Assembly: GCF_002807665.1 (NCBI RefSeq)
Contig: NZ_PEAY01000004.1
Span: 596,604-660,603, forward strand
Direction of reading: 5' to 3'
Origin: Neoalteromonas facilis
Lineage (GTDB): Bacteria > Pseudomonadota > Gammaproteobacteria > Enterobacterales > Alteromonadaceae
Length of the DNA: 64,000 nucleotides
The first letter of the stretch is position 1. Every line of letters starts with the position of its first letter. Positions 9,060 to 18,929 of this stretch are shown piece by piece. Both the position numbers and the translations under genes were made by a program. The notes below the pieces were generated by a model. The model had not been told where the DNA came from. It worked only from the letters and a program-made list of their open reading frames with translations, and made no database searches.

Positions 9060-9917
9060 ATGAATGTTTCGTCTCGGACTAGTTGTACTGCACTTGCACT
9101 CATTGTTGCTGGCGGATTAGCTGGCACAGTAAATGCGAAAGACGTAGCTGATAATGTGATTGAACAACAACGCGCAGCATTAGCAAAAAATACACAAGGA
9201 AAAGGCTTTGGACCTCAATCACCGCGTGATATTGACCAAGCGTATGGTACTAACTTGCGTGCATTTGGTTTTGCGCCAAACCGCAGTGAAATGAACTTAT
9301 GTAACATCCACTTCCATAAAAATGCTGAACACAAAGGCGGTGAATTCACCACATATGCCGGGAATGGTGATGGCAAAGGAAAAAATACTGGATTCGTTTA
9401 CAACGGCACATTAACTGATGCACAAATGAAGCCTGTTTCGGTAAACGTGTGTGGAGCCAAAGGTGACCCATTGCAATCGGGTGATACCATCGAAGTTCAC
9501 TGGGTGTTCAGTTCGGCACAAGTATCTCCTGGACCTACGCTGGGTTCATGTTTAGCAGACAATACGATGAACCCTGGGTTACGTGTTGAAGGGCAAGTGT
9601 TTGTATTGGCAAATGATGCATCTGCGCTTGATTTTAAACAGCTCGCCAAGGTGGCGAGTGTCAATGGGTACGCACAGGCTCCTAATATTCCAAGCAACAC
9701 CGGTAAACCTATAGAATACTTGGGCTCGACTACAGGACCTTCATACAATGAGCAAGGTTCACCGTTACAAGTTAGTTGGAGTATGCGCCCAGAAGTCGCC
9801 GTTTTGGATATCAATTCAGTAGACGCATGGTGTAAAGACAATGAGTTTAACGAAGACCATGCTCATGGCGTACGTAATCTCGTGGTGAATCCAGACTTAT
9901 TGTCTCCAATCAACTGA
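9060..9917 (+). CDS. Secreted delta-class carbonic anhydrase-like protein
   Basis: A 285-residue protein with a Sec signal peptide ending near residue 26 (VNA-KD). The mature part has a cysteine/histidine-rich core, NLCNIHFHKNAEHKGGEF (79-96), with C81, H84, H86 and H91, and a later EVHWVF with H147. This pattern resembles bacterial proteins called delta-class carbonic anhydrases, where three histidines hold zinc. Additional cysteines (131, 164 and one in AWCKDNEF) suggest disulfides, consistent with export. Predicted role: periplasmic or extracellular interconversion of CO2 and bicarbonate. A purine-rich AACGAGGG precedes the ATG. It is convergent with an OmpR-type two-component system with only two bases between stops. 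The family call rests on memory of the motif, so it is fairly but not fully sure. Confidence 0.68.
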   Translation: MNVSSRTSCTALALIVAGGLAGTVNAKDVADNVIEQQRAALAKNTQGKGFGPQSPRDIDQAYGTNLRAFGFAPNRSEMNLCNIHFHKNAEHKGGEFTTYAGNGDGKGKNTGFVYNGTLTDAQMKPVSVNVCGAKGDPLQSGDTIEVHWVFSSAQVSPGPTLGSCLADNTMNPGLRVEGQVFVLANDASALDFKQLAKVASVNGYAQAPNIPSNTGKPIEYLGSTTGPSYNEQGSPLQVSWSMRPEVAVLDINSVDAWCKDNEFNEDHAHGVRNLVVNPDLLSPIN

Positions 9918-9919
9918 TC

Positions 9920-10606
9920 CTAACCATGGCTGTCGAAATTCAACCGATAGCCATTCCCACGTAAAGTTTGGATAGTGATATTGTTTTCACTATCCAGCTT
10001 TTTTCTTAACTTACTGATATACACATCAATGATGTTCGTTTGAGGATCGGAATACGCTTGCCACACACGTGTGAGTATTCTCTCCCTGGACAGTACTTTA
10101 CCGGTGTTTTGTACAAGGTAATAAAGTAAATCAAACTCAAGTTTTGTGAGGTGAAGCTCTATACCTTTCAGGTGAGCCAGACGTTCATTTAGATTGATTG
10201 TCAGTGTACCCAGCGCCACCACGTTGGCGTCAGCCCCTGAGTCGATGTTTGATCGCCGGTACAAGGCTTCAATACGCGCTAGCAGTTCATCAAAATCGAA
10301 GGGTTTGCACAGGTAGTCATCAGCCCCTTCTTGCAGCCCTTTAACTCTCTCACTGACTTCATCCAATGCCGTCAACATCAAAACCATAGGTGCCGGTGAA
10401 AGCGCTTTAATATCGGTGAGTAATTCAACGCTATCGCGGTTTCCAAACAGTCTATCCAGTACCACAACCGTGGGATGCGTGTTAGCAATCTGCTCTAATA
10501 TTTCATCGTATTCATTCACCGTTACGCATTCATAGCCTTCCGCTCGAAGTCCCTTGGCAATGAAGCGCAAAAGCGGTTGTTCATCATCTGCGACTAGAAT
10601 ACTCAT
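9920..10606 (-). CDS. OmpR/PhoB-family response regulator
   Basis: A 228-residue regulator. The receiver domain has the acidic pair D7/D8, phospho-acceptor D51 (VVVLDRLFG) and the conserved lysine in DDYLCKPFDFDELLARI. The C-terminal winged helix (about 130-225) includes LTKLEFDLLYYLVQNTGKVLSR and the typical end NIIDVYISKLRKKL plus RGNGYRL. The start overlaps the stop of the upstream kinase gene by four bases, so the two are translationally coupled. The cognate kinase is therefore clear; target genes are not. The nearest non-self candidate is the convergent carbonic anhydrase gene. Confidence 0.92.
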   Translation of the reverse strand: MSILVADDEQPLLRFIAKGLRAEGYECVTVNEYDEILEQIANTHPTVVVLDRLFGNRDSVELLTDIKALSPAPMVLMLTALDEVSERVKGLQEGADDYLCKPFDFDELLARIEALYRRSNIDSGADANVVALGTLTINLNERLAHLKGIELHLTKLEFDLLYYLVQNTGKVLSRERILTRVWQAYSDPQTNIIDVYISKLRKKLDSENNITIQTLRGNGYRLNFDSHG

Positions 10607-12159
10607 GACAAATCCTGCGTTAAGGTAATGGTGAAAGACGAGCCCTCACCTTTTTCTGAAGTTACGTGAATATGTCCACCGTGTGCCTCAATGATCGCTT
10701 TCGCGATAGGTAGCCCTAAACCAAGCCCATCATCATGCTTCGAAAAGCGCACAAATCGTTCAAAAATATTCTCTATTTCGGCTGCCGAAATACCTTCGCC
10801 CTGATCATTTACGCTAATGGATACATCGTGTTGTTGCTGTGAAACGACAACATCTATCGCAGACTGTGACGATGAATATTTAATGGCATTATCTAGTAGA
10901 ATCGACAATGCCTGTGTTATACGCGGTTTATCAACGGCCACTTGAACGTCTTTTGTTTCAAGTTGATTGGTCATGGTGATATTTCTATCGGGGTGTAGCC
11001 GTTGCCACTTGTCGACTTCTACTTGGACCAGATCTTCAACATCCGCGTTTTCTTTATTCAGATTCAGTTGATTCATTTCAGCGCGAGTGAGCAATAGTAA
11101 ATCGTCAACTAACCGGCTCAAGTTGACGGCTTGCTCCAAAATGGCGCTTAACGTTTCCTTGTAATCGGCTTCAGATGCAGAGGTTAAACGCAATGTAACC
11201 TGGGCCTCACCCCTGATTATGGTAAGGGGCGTGCGCAACTCATGCGAAACATCGGCGATAAACTGGCGGCGACGTGAATCTATTTTGGTCAGTTGTTGGT
11301 TTGCGGATGTGAGCTCTCGCGTGCGTTGTTCAACCTCAAACTCCAATTGTTTTTTGGCTTGTGATACTTCAGATTGATGTTTGTGTAGACGTTCAGCCAA
11401 ATCGTTGATGGCATTTGCTAAGGTTTCAAATTCATCATCTAGCTTCACTGAAATAGGGCGTTTATATAACCCTGAAGCAATGTTATTCGTTGCTTCACGA
11501 AATATGATCAACGGTTGATAAAGCTGATTAAACAACCAATAGCAGCCATAGATGATTAACGGAATAGCCAGAGCGCCTAATCCAATAGTGAACCACACCA
11601 TGGCGGTGTTAAGCGTATCAATACGAGAGTTAATAGCGGCGACCACGCGACTTTGGCGTGAAACTGCCGCGTTAATCGCTTCTCTAAATTCATTATCAAT
11701 GGTGACTTCTAGCAGTGAGCGTAACTGCTCTTGCTGGCTCAAAGGCGCGAGATCTTCGGAGCTGACAATTTGACCAAACTGAAAGATGATGTCGTCAATG
11801 ATTTGTGCCAATTCATCGGTATCTTCAACGCTACCTTGCGTGACCTCAACACCGAGTGCTTGGCGCTGCTGTAATTCCAAGCGCCGTATATTGGTCAGTG
11901 ATTGCTCAATCAAAGAGCGCTTTTTTCGAACGTTTGCCTGATTTGCTTGCTGGCCGAAAATCACGCCATCGGTTAATTGTTTAAATAACCGATAAGAAAT
12001 ACTCGACAACTGTTGGTGTTCAGTTAGCAATGTTTGCGCAGTAGTACTCTGTTTGAGGTTTTCTCGCGTCAGGTGGGCAGACACCGCTGTGCAAGTCAGT
12101 GCGACTAATAAAATGAAAGCCGTGGTAAGGCCGAAATAAAACAGTTTTCGTTTATACAC
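10603..12159 (-). CDS. Two-component sensor histidine kinase
   Basis: A 518-residue inner-membrane kinase. Membrane helices lie near 7-29 and 187-210, enclosing a ~155-residue all-alpha periplasmic sensor. HAMP linker spans about 211-262, followed by a coiled coil. The HisKA box is FIADVSHELRTPL with phospho-acceptor H306, and the ATPase domain shows an N-box (LLDNAIKYSS), DQGEGIS and GLGLGLPIAKAI. The first codon is GTG. It is co-transcribed with the response regulator that follows. A TATACT -10-like hexamer lies on the minus strand at 12192-12197, but I see no good -35. The signal is unknown. Confidence 0.9.
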   Translation of the reverse strand: MYKRKLFYFGLTTAFILLVALTCTAVSAHLTRENLKQSTTAQTLLTEHQQLSSISYRLFKQLTDGVIFGQQANQANVRKKRSLIEQSLTNIRRLELQQRQALGVEVTQGSVEDTDELAQIIDDIIFQFGQIVSSEDLAPLSQQEQLRSLLEVTIDNEFREAINAAVSRQSRVVAAINSRIDTLNTAMVWFTIGLGALAIPLIIYGCYWLFNQLYQPLIIFREATNNIASGLYKRPISVKLDDEFETLANAINDLAERLHKHQSEVSQAKKQLEFEVEQRTRELTSANQQLTKIDSRRRQFIADVSHELRTPLTIIRGEAQVTLRLTSASEADYKETLSAILEQAVNLSRLVDDLLLLTRAEMNQLNLNKENADVEDLVQVEVDKWQRLHPDRNITMTNQLETKDVQVAVDKPRITQALSILLDNAIKYSSSQSAIDVVVSQQQHDVSISVNDQGEGISAAEIENIFERFVRFSKHDDGLGLGLPIAKAIIEAHGGHIHVTSEKGEGSSFTITLTQDLS

Positions 12160-12253
12160 AATGCCACTTTCTGGATTGAAAAATCAGTCGCAGTATACGG
12201 TTTTTATAGTGGAAAAGACCATAGAAAGTCACTTTGCACATCGTCGCATCACA

Positions 12254-12916
12254 TCAAATGATGCCGAGCTCTATACTCTTTAGTACTGCGCGGGTGCGAT
12301 CGCGGACACCTAATTTGGCTAAAATGCTCGACACTTGGTTCTTAACCGTACCCTCCGATTTGTGAATGCTGTGTGCGATTTCTCGATTGCTGCATCCCGC
12401 GGCCATCAAGCGTAATATTTCGCGTTCTTTCTCACTTAACGCTTCAACCAGAGTAGTTGTTTCTTGTGAAGGTGTTGTAGACGGCAGACCCGACAGTAAA
12501 CGTTCGGTTATGGCTGGCTGAATGTAGGTTTTGCCATCAACAACATCCTTTATGGCCTGGATCAGTGTTTCTAGCGAAACGTCTTTTAACAGATAGCCTT
12601 TAGCGCCGGCTTGGACCGCATTGAGGATGAGGGCATGATCATCAAATGTGGTTAACATCAAAACCGGAAGCGTAATATTCTTTGCATTCATTTCATGCAA
12701 AGTGGCAATGCCATCGAGACGAGGCATGCGAATATCCATTAATACAATGTCGACGTTGATATCGGGTGACTCTGCTATCCATGCCAAAGCCTCCTCGCCA
12801 TCGGCACATTCACCGACTACACAAACACAATCCGATAGGCTAAGTAGACTGCAAATGCCGCTCCTAACTAGAGCTTGATCATCAACTAGCAGAACGTTGT
12901 ATTGCACTGTCGCCAC
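12254..12916 (-). CDS. NarL/FixJ-family response regulator
   Basis: A 220-residue regulator. The receiver has the D12-D13 pair, phospho-acceptor D61 (VLMDIRMPRLDG) and the lysine in GAKGYLLKD. The C-terminal LuxR-type helix-turn-helix is LSEKEREILRLMAAGCSNREIAHSI and onward to KNQVSSILAKLGVRDRT. The gene overlaps the 3' end of the kinase gene by 35 bases, so the pair is tightly coupled. The layout and kinase type match DesK/DesR- or LiaS/LiaR-like systems that respond to membrane or envelope state; the actual signal is not evident. A large palindrome upstream of the kinase gene is a plausible autoregulatory site. Confidence 0.91.
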   Translation of the reverse strand: MATVQYNVLLVDDQALVRSGICSLLSLSDCVCVVGECADGEEALAWIAESPDINVDIVLMDIRMPRLDGIATLHEMNAKNITLPVLMLTTFDDHALILNAVQAGAKGYLLKDVSLETLIQAIKDVVDGKTYIQPAITERLLSGLPSTTPSQETTTLVEALSEKEREILRLMAAGCSNREIAHSIHKSEGTVKNQVSSILAKLGVRDRTRAVLKSIELGII

Positions 12917-14051
12917 CCCAGGTTAAAACGGTTTTAAAGCCTTTGTCAGTTTGTTCAAACATCACGTCAGCCCCAATCTGTGCTGCTCGCTCTCGAATTC
13001 CTGTCAAGCCGTTGCCTTCATGTATAGCATCTGAGCGTTTATGTGATGACGCGCCATCATCGATTATGGATAGCATAATGTTACGTCCGTCGGAGGTTAA
13101 ATTAATATCGATTCGTCGAGCCCCCGCATGTTTGAGAGTATTGGTTATCGTCTCTTGAATCGTTCTGATAATAACCTCAGCCTGATTAACGTCATCGATT
13201 TGAACGTCGGAATCGATGTGACTGTGCACTTTTAACTCGGGCGTGCTGTGCTGCATTGTCGTAATGGCATCGCGAATATCCAAAGCTGACTTTTCCCTGA
13301 TTTCACTGACGGCTTCGCGCACGTCACTTAACAATAATTTGGCTAGTCCATAACATTCATCAATTTGCTGTTTGGCTTCCCCTTCGCTTAACCGACTGGC
13401 GACTTGTAGCTTAATCGTCATGGCCGTAAGGTGATGCCCGAGAAGATCATGTATATCTCTAGCGATGCGCGTACGCTCAGATTGTTTAGTCGCTTCTGTT
13501 AATAGTGACTGGGTTGCCAGCAATTCGCGGTTCTTATGCCCGAGCGCTTCTTGCGTGCGAGTGGCGTTAAGCATTGCATTGATAATAACGATTGCAAAGA
13601 GGTTAAAAGTCCAAAATAGGGCAGCGGTGATCAGCATGCCATCTTGCTGCCAATACCACTGGTAGATCAGCCACAGGGGAGTTGATAACAACAAAGAAAT
13701 GAAAAGCGAGCGATGCAAGGTCGTTAGGTGAGGCAATATGGAACTAGCCAGCACCATCAAAATGGCGTTGTAGGTGAAAGGTACAATAAAATAAAGCGTG
13801 CAGACTACGATGACCTGTAGCAGCAAAAACATAAAGCGGGTGTTAGGCTCATGCTGGTAGGGTTTATCTCGTACAGCACACGCCCACAGGATAAAAAATG
13901 TTAGGTAAAGCAATGCAGCAAATCCAGTATCTGGCAGAGAAAAGCGATCACTTTGATACATGAAGTACAGGCTTGTACATGCCACAAGTAACCAGGTAAA
14001 AAAGGCCGCAAGCCATTCATAGCTTTTAGAAAGGAGTAACGCTTTAGCCAT
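12882..14051 (-). CDS. DesK-type sensor histidine kinase (HisKA_3)
   Basis: A 389-residue kinase. The first ~160 residues contain about six hydrophobic helices with little periplasmic sequence, so sensing is probably within the membrane. The HisKA_3 dimerisation box is RIARDIHDLLGHHLTAM with phospho-acceptor H201. The ATPase domain follows with TIQETITNTLKHAGA, a DDG motif (IIDDGAS) and GNGLTGIRERAAQIGA. This is the DesK/LiaS/NarX-like class that pairs with NarL-type regulators, and such a regulator follows directly. Divergent from a seven-helix membrane protein gene, with a palindromic site between them. Confidence 0.9.
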   Translation of the reverse strand: MAKALLLSKSYEWLAAFFTWLLVACTSLYFMYQSDRFSLPDTGFAALLYLTFFILWACAVRDKPYQHEPNTRFMFLLLQVIVVCTLYFIVPFTYNAILMVLASSILPHLTTLHRSLFISLLLSTPLWLIYQWYWQQDGMLITAALFWTFNLFAIVIINAMLNATRTQEALGHKNRELLATQSLLTEATKQSERTRIARDIHDLLGHHLTAMTIKLQVASRLSEGEAKQQIDECYGLAKLLLSDVREAVSEIREKSALDIRDAITTMQHSTPELKVHSHIDSDVQIDDVNQAEVIIRTIQETITNTLKHAGARRIDINLTSDGRNIMLSIIDDGASSHKRSDAIHEGNGLTGIRERAAQIGADVMFEQTDKGFKTVLTWGGDSAIQRSAS

Positions 14052-14116
14052 TTATCCGCATTGGTTTTTTCAGGAATTCAACAGAGTATGCCTGCTTTAT
14101 AGCGATAACCCAATAG

Positions 14117-14150
14117 GCCAAAAGTCACGATTGCTGTTGTGACTTTTGGC
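14117..14150. promoter_or_regulatory. Large palindrome in divergent intergenic region, candidate operator
   Basis: GCCAAAAGTCAC (14117-14128) and GTGACTTTTGGC (14139-14150) form a perfect 12-bp inverted repeat with a 10-bp spacer, centred between the divergent starts of the DesK-type kinase (14051) and the membrane-protein gene (14212). No T-tract follows, both flanking genes diverge from it, and terminators are not expected here. A dimeric regulator is the best explanation, and the NarL-type regulator of the same locus is the simplest candidate. This assignment is inference. Confidence 0.6.
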
Positions 14151-14211
14151 ACTATGGCTGTAAACAAGGCACTTGTAGACTGCTGCTCAATATCACAGAG
14201 AGGGCATCAAT

Positions 14212-14961
14212 ATGTCGAGTTTACATTCTATTCTTTTCGTTATTCATATTCTGTCTGGAGCCGGCGCATTAGTGCTGTTTTGGATCCCAATGCTGAGTAA
14301 AAAGGGACAGCTGAATCACACTACCTATGGTCGTTACTATGCAAGTGCTATGTACGCGGTAGCGGGGTCGGGAGCATTGATGGCAATTATGGTAATCGCG
14401 CTGCCAATGGCTATCAAAGGTAACATGATCGTGGCGAGCAATAACCCTGCTCAGGTCATTGAAAATATTCGGATCTTTTGGGCATTTTTATTGTATTTAA
14501 GTTTGCTTTCCTTTGTGACGACACGTCATGGACTAGCAGTATTGCGAGTAAAACAAGCACGTCAACCATTGCGTCATTGGTCTTATATTTTTCCTTTGTG
14601 GGCTTTATTGTTGGGAGGCATTGCCTGCCTTGCTACTGGCGTAGCCTTGGGGCGTCACTTGCATACCGTGTTTGGCGTGTTAGGGGTGTTTCTTTCGATT
14701 AGTTTAATTCGCTACAGTACCCGTGATGAGGTTAAAAAGCATCAATGGGTGTTGGAACATATCGGCGCAATGATAGGCTCGGGTATTGGTGCTTATACTG
14801 CGTTTATTGCTTTCGGTGGTCGCGTATTTTTTGCTGAAATGGGGCAATGGCAAATAGCATTTTGGATTGCGCCTGGCGTTATCGGTGGTATAGCAGCAAA
14901 TGTGATCACTCGACGTTACGCCAAACGATTGGGCATTTGTAAAACACTGGACGCGGCATAG
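14212..14961 (+). CDS. Polytopic membrane protein of unknown function
   Basis: A 249-residue protein with about seven hydrophobic segments. The first is LHSILFVIHILSGAGALVLFW, and the pattern resembles DUF2306-like membrane proteins (a His-containing first helix, short polar loops), but I do not recognise it firmly. Histidines at several helix ends could point to heme or metal binding; this is speculative. There is a purine-rich AGAGAGGGC before the ATG. It is divergent from the DesK-type two-component system across a palindrome, which suggests it may be a target of that system. No catalytic motif is visible. Confidence 0.6.
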   Translation: MSSLHSILFVIHILSGAGALVLFWIPMLSKKGQLNHTTYGRYYASAMYAVAGSGALMAIMVIALPMAIKGNMIVASNNPAQVIENIRIFWAFLLYLSLLSFVTTRHGLAVLRVKQARQPLRHWSYIFPLWALLLGGIACLATGVALGRHLHTVFGVLGVFLSISLIRYSTRDEVKKHQWVLEHIGAMIGSGIGAYTAFIAFGGRVFFAEMGQWQIAFWIAPGVIGGIAANVITRRYAKRLGICKTLDAA

Positions 14962-15053
14962 TCGAACAGCTCTTTGGTACAGGTTTATCCAAAGGGTTTT
15001 TGCACTACGCTTGTTAGTGAATATCTTTACCATACTCATCAGGGACAATAAGC

Positions 15054-15401
15054 GTGCGTTCAATTCATCTGGTCAATAAGATAAAGGGCATTGAGCACTT
15101 CAGTGAACGCTTCCAACGCAATGCTATTCAAGTCGGGCGCTTGTATATGTTTCGCTTGTTCGGAAAGCTTGGGTATTTGTGGCGCTTTATGGCATTACCG
15201 CAAATAGTAGCTCTAATTGTCGGTGGTTTAGTGTTGTGGCTCAGTAGCGGAAATGTATTGTTGTTCTGTGCACTATTTCCTCTTTATATCGCAGCAGGAT
15301 GCTACGTTGAGCAGCGGCTGTATTATCGAATGGTTCGTCAAGGTGTGCTTGTATATATGAATTATGCGGATAAGGCCTTCTACAAAGAGCCTAAAATTTA
15401 A
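15054..15401 (+). CDS. Small hypothetical membrane protein
   Basis: A 115-residue protein with two central hydrophobic stretches (about 45-60 and 62-80) flanked by basic, amphipathic ends. No family recognised. The start is GTG with AGGGA eight bases upstream (15041-15045), which decides the start. It is on the same strand as the preceding membrane-protein gene, about 90 bases downstream, so they may share a transcript. It ends at a large hairpin before the convergent metK gene. Confidence 0.55.
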   Translation: MRSIHLVNKIKGIEHFSERFQRNAIQVGRLYMFRLFGKLGYLWRFMALPQIVALIVGGLVLWLSSGNVLLFCALFPLYIAAGCYVEQRLYYRMVRQGVLVYMNYADKAFYKEPKI

Positions 15402-15438
15402 TATGCTGCGGCTGCCACACATGAGAGCCACAGCATAT
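15401..15438. terminator. Hairpin between convergent genes, probable bidirectional terminator
   Basis: ATATGCTG (15401-15408) pairs with CAGCATAT (31-38 of the same block, 15431-15438), extended inward after one mismatch by GGCT/AGCC. It overlaps the stop of the small membrane protein and sits 12 bases beyond the metK stop. There is no clear T-run, so termination is inferred from position and stem stability. Confidence 0.5.
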
Positions 15439-15450
15439 AATGCACTCAAC

Positions 15451-16608
15451 TTACGCTAATTTAGACGCAGCAGCCTTTAACGCGTCAGCTTTATCCGTCT
15501 TTTCCCAAGGGAACGCATCACGGCCAAAGTGACCGTAAGCAGCTGTCGGTTGGTAGATAGGACGTTCTAGGTCGAGCATCTTGATCAAGCCATATGGGCG
15601 TAAATCAAAATATTCACGCACGAGTTGAGTTAGGGCTAAATCTGAAATCACACCAGTGCCGAATGTATCAATATTAATTGAAGTAGGCTCGGCGACGCCA
15701 ATTGCGTACGAGACCTGGATTTCACAACGTTTGGCTAACCCTGCAGCAACGATATTCTTCGCCACATAACGCCCAGCATAAGCTGCACTGCGATCGACTT
15801 TTGATGGATCTTTTCCAGAAAATGCGCCGCCGCCATGTCGCGCCATACCACCATAGGTATCCACGATAATCTTACGTCCGGTTAAACCACAATCTCCCAT
15901 AGGGCCACCGATCACAAAACGTCCGGTTGGATTAATGTGGAACTGTGTATCTTTATTCAACCACTGTTCTGGTAATACTGGCTTAATAATGCGCTCTAAA
16001 ACCGCTTCACGTAGCTCTTCAGTGGAAACAGAGTCGCAATGCTGTGTTGATAACACCACGGCGTCAATGCCTACAGGCTTATCATCTTCATACACAAAAG
16101 TGACCTGAGACTTAGCGTCCGGGCGAAGCCATGGTAACTCGCCTGATTTACGCAGCTCAGCTTGTTTTTGTACTAAGCGATGAGAGTAAGTGATGGGAGC
16201 TGGCATCAATACATCAGTTTCGTCACTGGCGTAGCCAAACATCAAACCTTGGTCGCCTGCGCCTTGGTCTTCAGGGCGTGCACGGTCAACACCTTGATTG
16301 ATGTCGGGTGACTGTTTACCAATGGCGTTGAGCACAGCACATGAGTCGGCATCAAACCCCATGTCAGAATGGGTGTAACCAATATTGCGTACGGTTTCAC
16401 GCGTGAGTTCTTCAATATCGACCCATGCTGACGTTGTTACTTCACCGCCAACAAGCACCATGCCGGTTTTGACGAAAGTCTCACAGGCAACACGCGCGTG
16501 TGGATCTTGTTTTAAGATTGCATCTAACACGGCATCAGAAATTTGATCCGCAATTTTGTCTGGATGTCCTTCAGACACCGACTCAGACGTGAATAAATGT
16601 TTTGCCAT
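15451..16608 (-). CDS. metK: S-adenosylmethionine synthase
   Basis: A 385-residue methionine adenosyltransferase, which makes S-adenosylmethionine from methionine and ATP in the cytoplasm. Hallmarks: [16 protein letters not shown] near the N-terminus, the ATP-site loop around DQGLMFGYA, and the P-loop-like [19 protein letters not shown]. Length is standard. It is divergent from tkt across about 300 bases, an arrangement also seen in other gammaproteobacteria. I found no SAM riboswitch or other recognisable leader in that gap. Confidence 0.98.
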   Translation of the reverse strand: MAKHLFTSESVSEGHPDKIADQISDAVLDAILKQDPHARVACETFVKTGMVLVGGEVTTSAWVDIEELTRETVRNIGYTHSDMGFDADSCAVLNAIGKQSPDINQGVDRARPEDQGAGDQGLMFGYASDETDVLMPAPITYSHRLVQKQAELRKSGELPWLRPDAKSQVTFVYEDDKPVGIDAVVLSTQHCDSVSTEELREAVLERIIKPVLPEQWLNKDTQFHINPTGRFVIGGPMGDCGLTGRKIIVDTYGGMARHGGGAFSGKDPSKVDRSAAYAGRYVAKNIVAAGLAKRCEIQVSYAIGVAEPTSINIDTFGTGVISDLALTQLVREYFDLRPYGLIKMLDLERPIYQPTAAYGHFGRDAFPWEKTDKADALKAAASKLA

Positions 16609-16906
16609 CTCGGCTTCCCCTAATACAGACTCATAGGTCGTTGAGATTAATGTGCATAGTCTAGCGTTATTTCGTAAAATTACCAGTCTTTACTTCTAGA
16701 CGTCTAAATGTCTATTTGTTAACTTAACTTGACAGTTTCTTGCAAAATTTTGCGTAAGGCTTTGTTAACGGTCACATGCGCCAAAATTGAATGCGAAAGC
16801 CGTTGAACTGAACCCCGCTCTGAGTGAGAATACCCGACCTCAATACGCGACACTGCAAGCAATCCAGAACGCATAAATGCTGGAAAAAGATCAATCAGGA
16901 GATGAC

Positions 16907-18913
16907 ATGTCAAATACCCCTTCTAGACGCGAACTCGCAAATGCTATCCGAGCGCTTAGTATGGATGCGGTACAAAAAGCTAAATCAGGCCACCCTGGCG
17001 CACCAATGGGAATGGCTGATATAGCACAAGTTTTATGGGGAGACGTGCTATCTCATAATCCAGCAAACCCAGATTGGGCGAATCGCGATCGCTTTGTATT
17101 GTCCAATGGCCACGGTTCAATGCTGTTATATTCATTGTTGCACCTAAGCGGTTATGACCTGTCTATCGATGATCTGAAGCAGTTCCGTCAATTACACAGC
17201 AAAACGCCAGGACATCCAGAGTATGGATACGCTCCGGGCGTTGAAACGACAACCGGACCTTTAGGTCAGGGCATCACCAATGCTGTCGGTATGGCTATTG
17301 CTGAAAAGGCTCTAGCTGCTCAGTTCAATAAACCTGATTTTGACATTGTTGACCATTTCACATACGTGTTTATGGGTGACGGTTGTTTGATGGAAGGTAT
17401 TTCTCATGAGGCATGTTCTCTTGCCGGTACGCTTGGCTTAAACAAATTAATCGCGTTTTGGGATGACAACGGCATTTCCATCGATGGCGAAGTTGAAGGT
17501 TGGTTTACTGACGACACACCTGGACGTTTCCGTTCTTATGGCTGGCAGGTGATTGAGAATGTTGATGGTCACGATCCAGCGCAAGTTGCCGATGCGATTG
17601 CACAGGCACAAGCCAACACGTCTCAACCAACGTTAATCTGTTGTAAGACAGTGATTGGATTTGGTTCACCGAATAAGCAAGGTACCGAATCATGTCACGG
17701 TGCACCACTCGGTGATGATGAAATTGCGTTAACGCGAGAAGCGTTAGGTTGGCAATACGGGCCATTTGAAGTGCCCGAAGCTATTTACGCGGGTTGGAGT
17801 GCGCTTGAGAAAGGTCAGGTGGCAGAAGCAGAATGGAATGCGTTGTTTGATGCTTACACGCAACAATATCCCGAGTTAGCCGCAGAGTTTGCTCGTCGAC
17901 AAGCAGGTGAATTGCCGTCAGATTGGGCAGATAAGGCCAATACTTATATTGCTGAATTACAAGCAAACCCTACCAACGACGCAACACGTAAGTCATCGCA
18001 AAATTGTTTAAACGCATTTGGTCCGATATTACCTGAATTTATGGGTGGCTCTGCTGACTTAGCGGGATCAAATCTGACGATTTGGAAAGGTAGCCAGCCT
18101 CTCACTTCGGATGACGCATCGGGCAACTACATTTATTACGGCGTACGCGAGTTCGCGATGTCTGCCATTATGAATGGTATTGCATTGCATGGAGGCTTTA
18201 AGCCTTATGGCGCAACATTCTTGATGTTTATGGAATATGCGCGTAACGCAGTGCGCATGGCGGCCATTATGAAACAGCCGGCAATCTTCGTTTATACCCA
18301 CGACTCGATTGGTCTGGGGGAAGATGGACCTACGCACCAACCTGTAGAGCAACTCGTTGCACTACGTTCAACGCCAAATTTAAACAACTGGCGCCCCTGT
18401 GATCAGGTCGAATCTGCAGTTGCGTGGAAATCTGCAATTGAACGTACAGATGGCCCAACAAGTTTGATCTTTAGCCGTCAAGGCATGCTTCAACAAGATA
18501 GAACTGCACAGCAGGTGGAGGCAATAAGCCGCGGTGGATATATCTTGCAAGATACAAATGGCACACCGGATATTATTCTGATTGCGACGGGCTCTGAAGT
18601 GCAACTTGCCGTGGATGCTGCTGCAGCATTAAGCGAAAAAGGTCATGCGGTGCGCGTAGTATCGATGCCTTCTACGGATGTTTTCGATCAGCAGAGCAGC
18701 GAATACCGCGAAAGCGTGTTGCCTGCGTCAGTGACGCGTCGCGTTGCGGTTGAAGCGTTGAGTAAAGATAGCTGGTATAAATATGTTGGTTTTAACGGTG
18801 CCATCATTGGTATGGAATCCTTTGGTGAATCAGCCCCAGCAGCTGATCTATACCAACACTTCAATATTACCGTAGAGGCAATAGTTGCTGCGGCAATGGC
18901 ATTAGATGCCTAA
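16907..18913 (+). CDS. tkt: Transketolase
   Basis: A 668-residue thiamine-diphosphate enzyme that moves two-carbon units between sugar phosphates in the pentose phosphate pathway. Seen: [16 protein letters not shown] near the N-terminus, the ThDP motif [13 protein letters not shown] through DDNGISIDG, and the central pyrimidine-domain motif [14 protein letters not shown] with [14 protein letters not shown]. The start at 16907 was preferred over an upstream in-frame ATG at 16877 because AGGAG (16897-16901) lies five bases before it and [20 protein letters not shown] fits the family. First gene of a tkt-epd-pgk-fba cluster. Confidence 0.97.
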   Translation: MSNTPSRRELANAIRALSMDAVQKAKSGHPGAPMGMADIAQVLWGDVLSHNPANPDWANRDRFVLSNGHGSMLLYSLLHLSGYDLSIDDLKQFRQLHSKTPGHPEYGYAPGVETTTGPLGQGITNAVGMAIAEKALAAQFNKPDFDIVDHFTYVFMGDGCLMEGISHEACSLAGTLGLNKLIAFWDDNGISIDGEVEGWFTDDTPGRFRSYGWQVIENVDGHDPAQVADAIAQAQANTSQPTLICCKTVIGFGSPNKQGTESCHGAPLGDDEIALTREALGWQYGPFEVPEAIYAGWSALEKGQVAEAEWNALFDAYTQQYPELAAEFARRQAGELPSDWADKANTYIAELQANPTNDATRKSSQNCLNAFGPILPEFMGGSADLAGSNLTIWKGSQPLTSDDASGNYIYYGVREFAMSAIMNGIALHGGFKPYGATFLMFMEYARNAVRMAAIMKQPAIFVYTHDSIGLGEDGPTHQPVEQLVALRSTPNLNNWRPCDQVESAVAWKSAIERTDGPTSLIFSRQGMLQQDRTAQQVEAISRGGYILQDTNGTPDIILIATGSEVQLAVDAAAALSEKGHAVRVVSMPSTDVFDQQSSEYRESVLPASVTRRVAVEALSKDSWYKYVGFNGAIIGMESFGESAPAADLYQHFNITVEAIVAAAMALDA

Positions 18914-18929
18914 TAGCGTAGCTTCGCCA

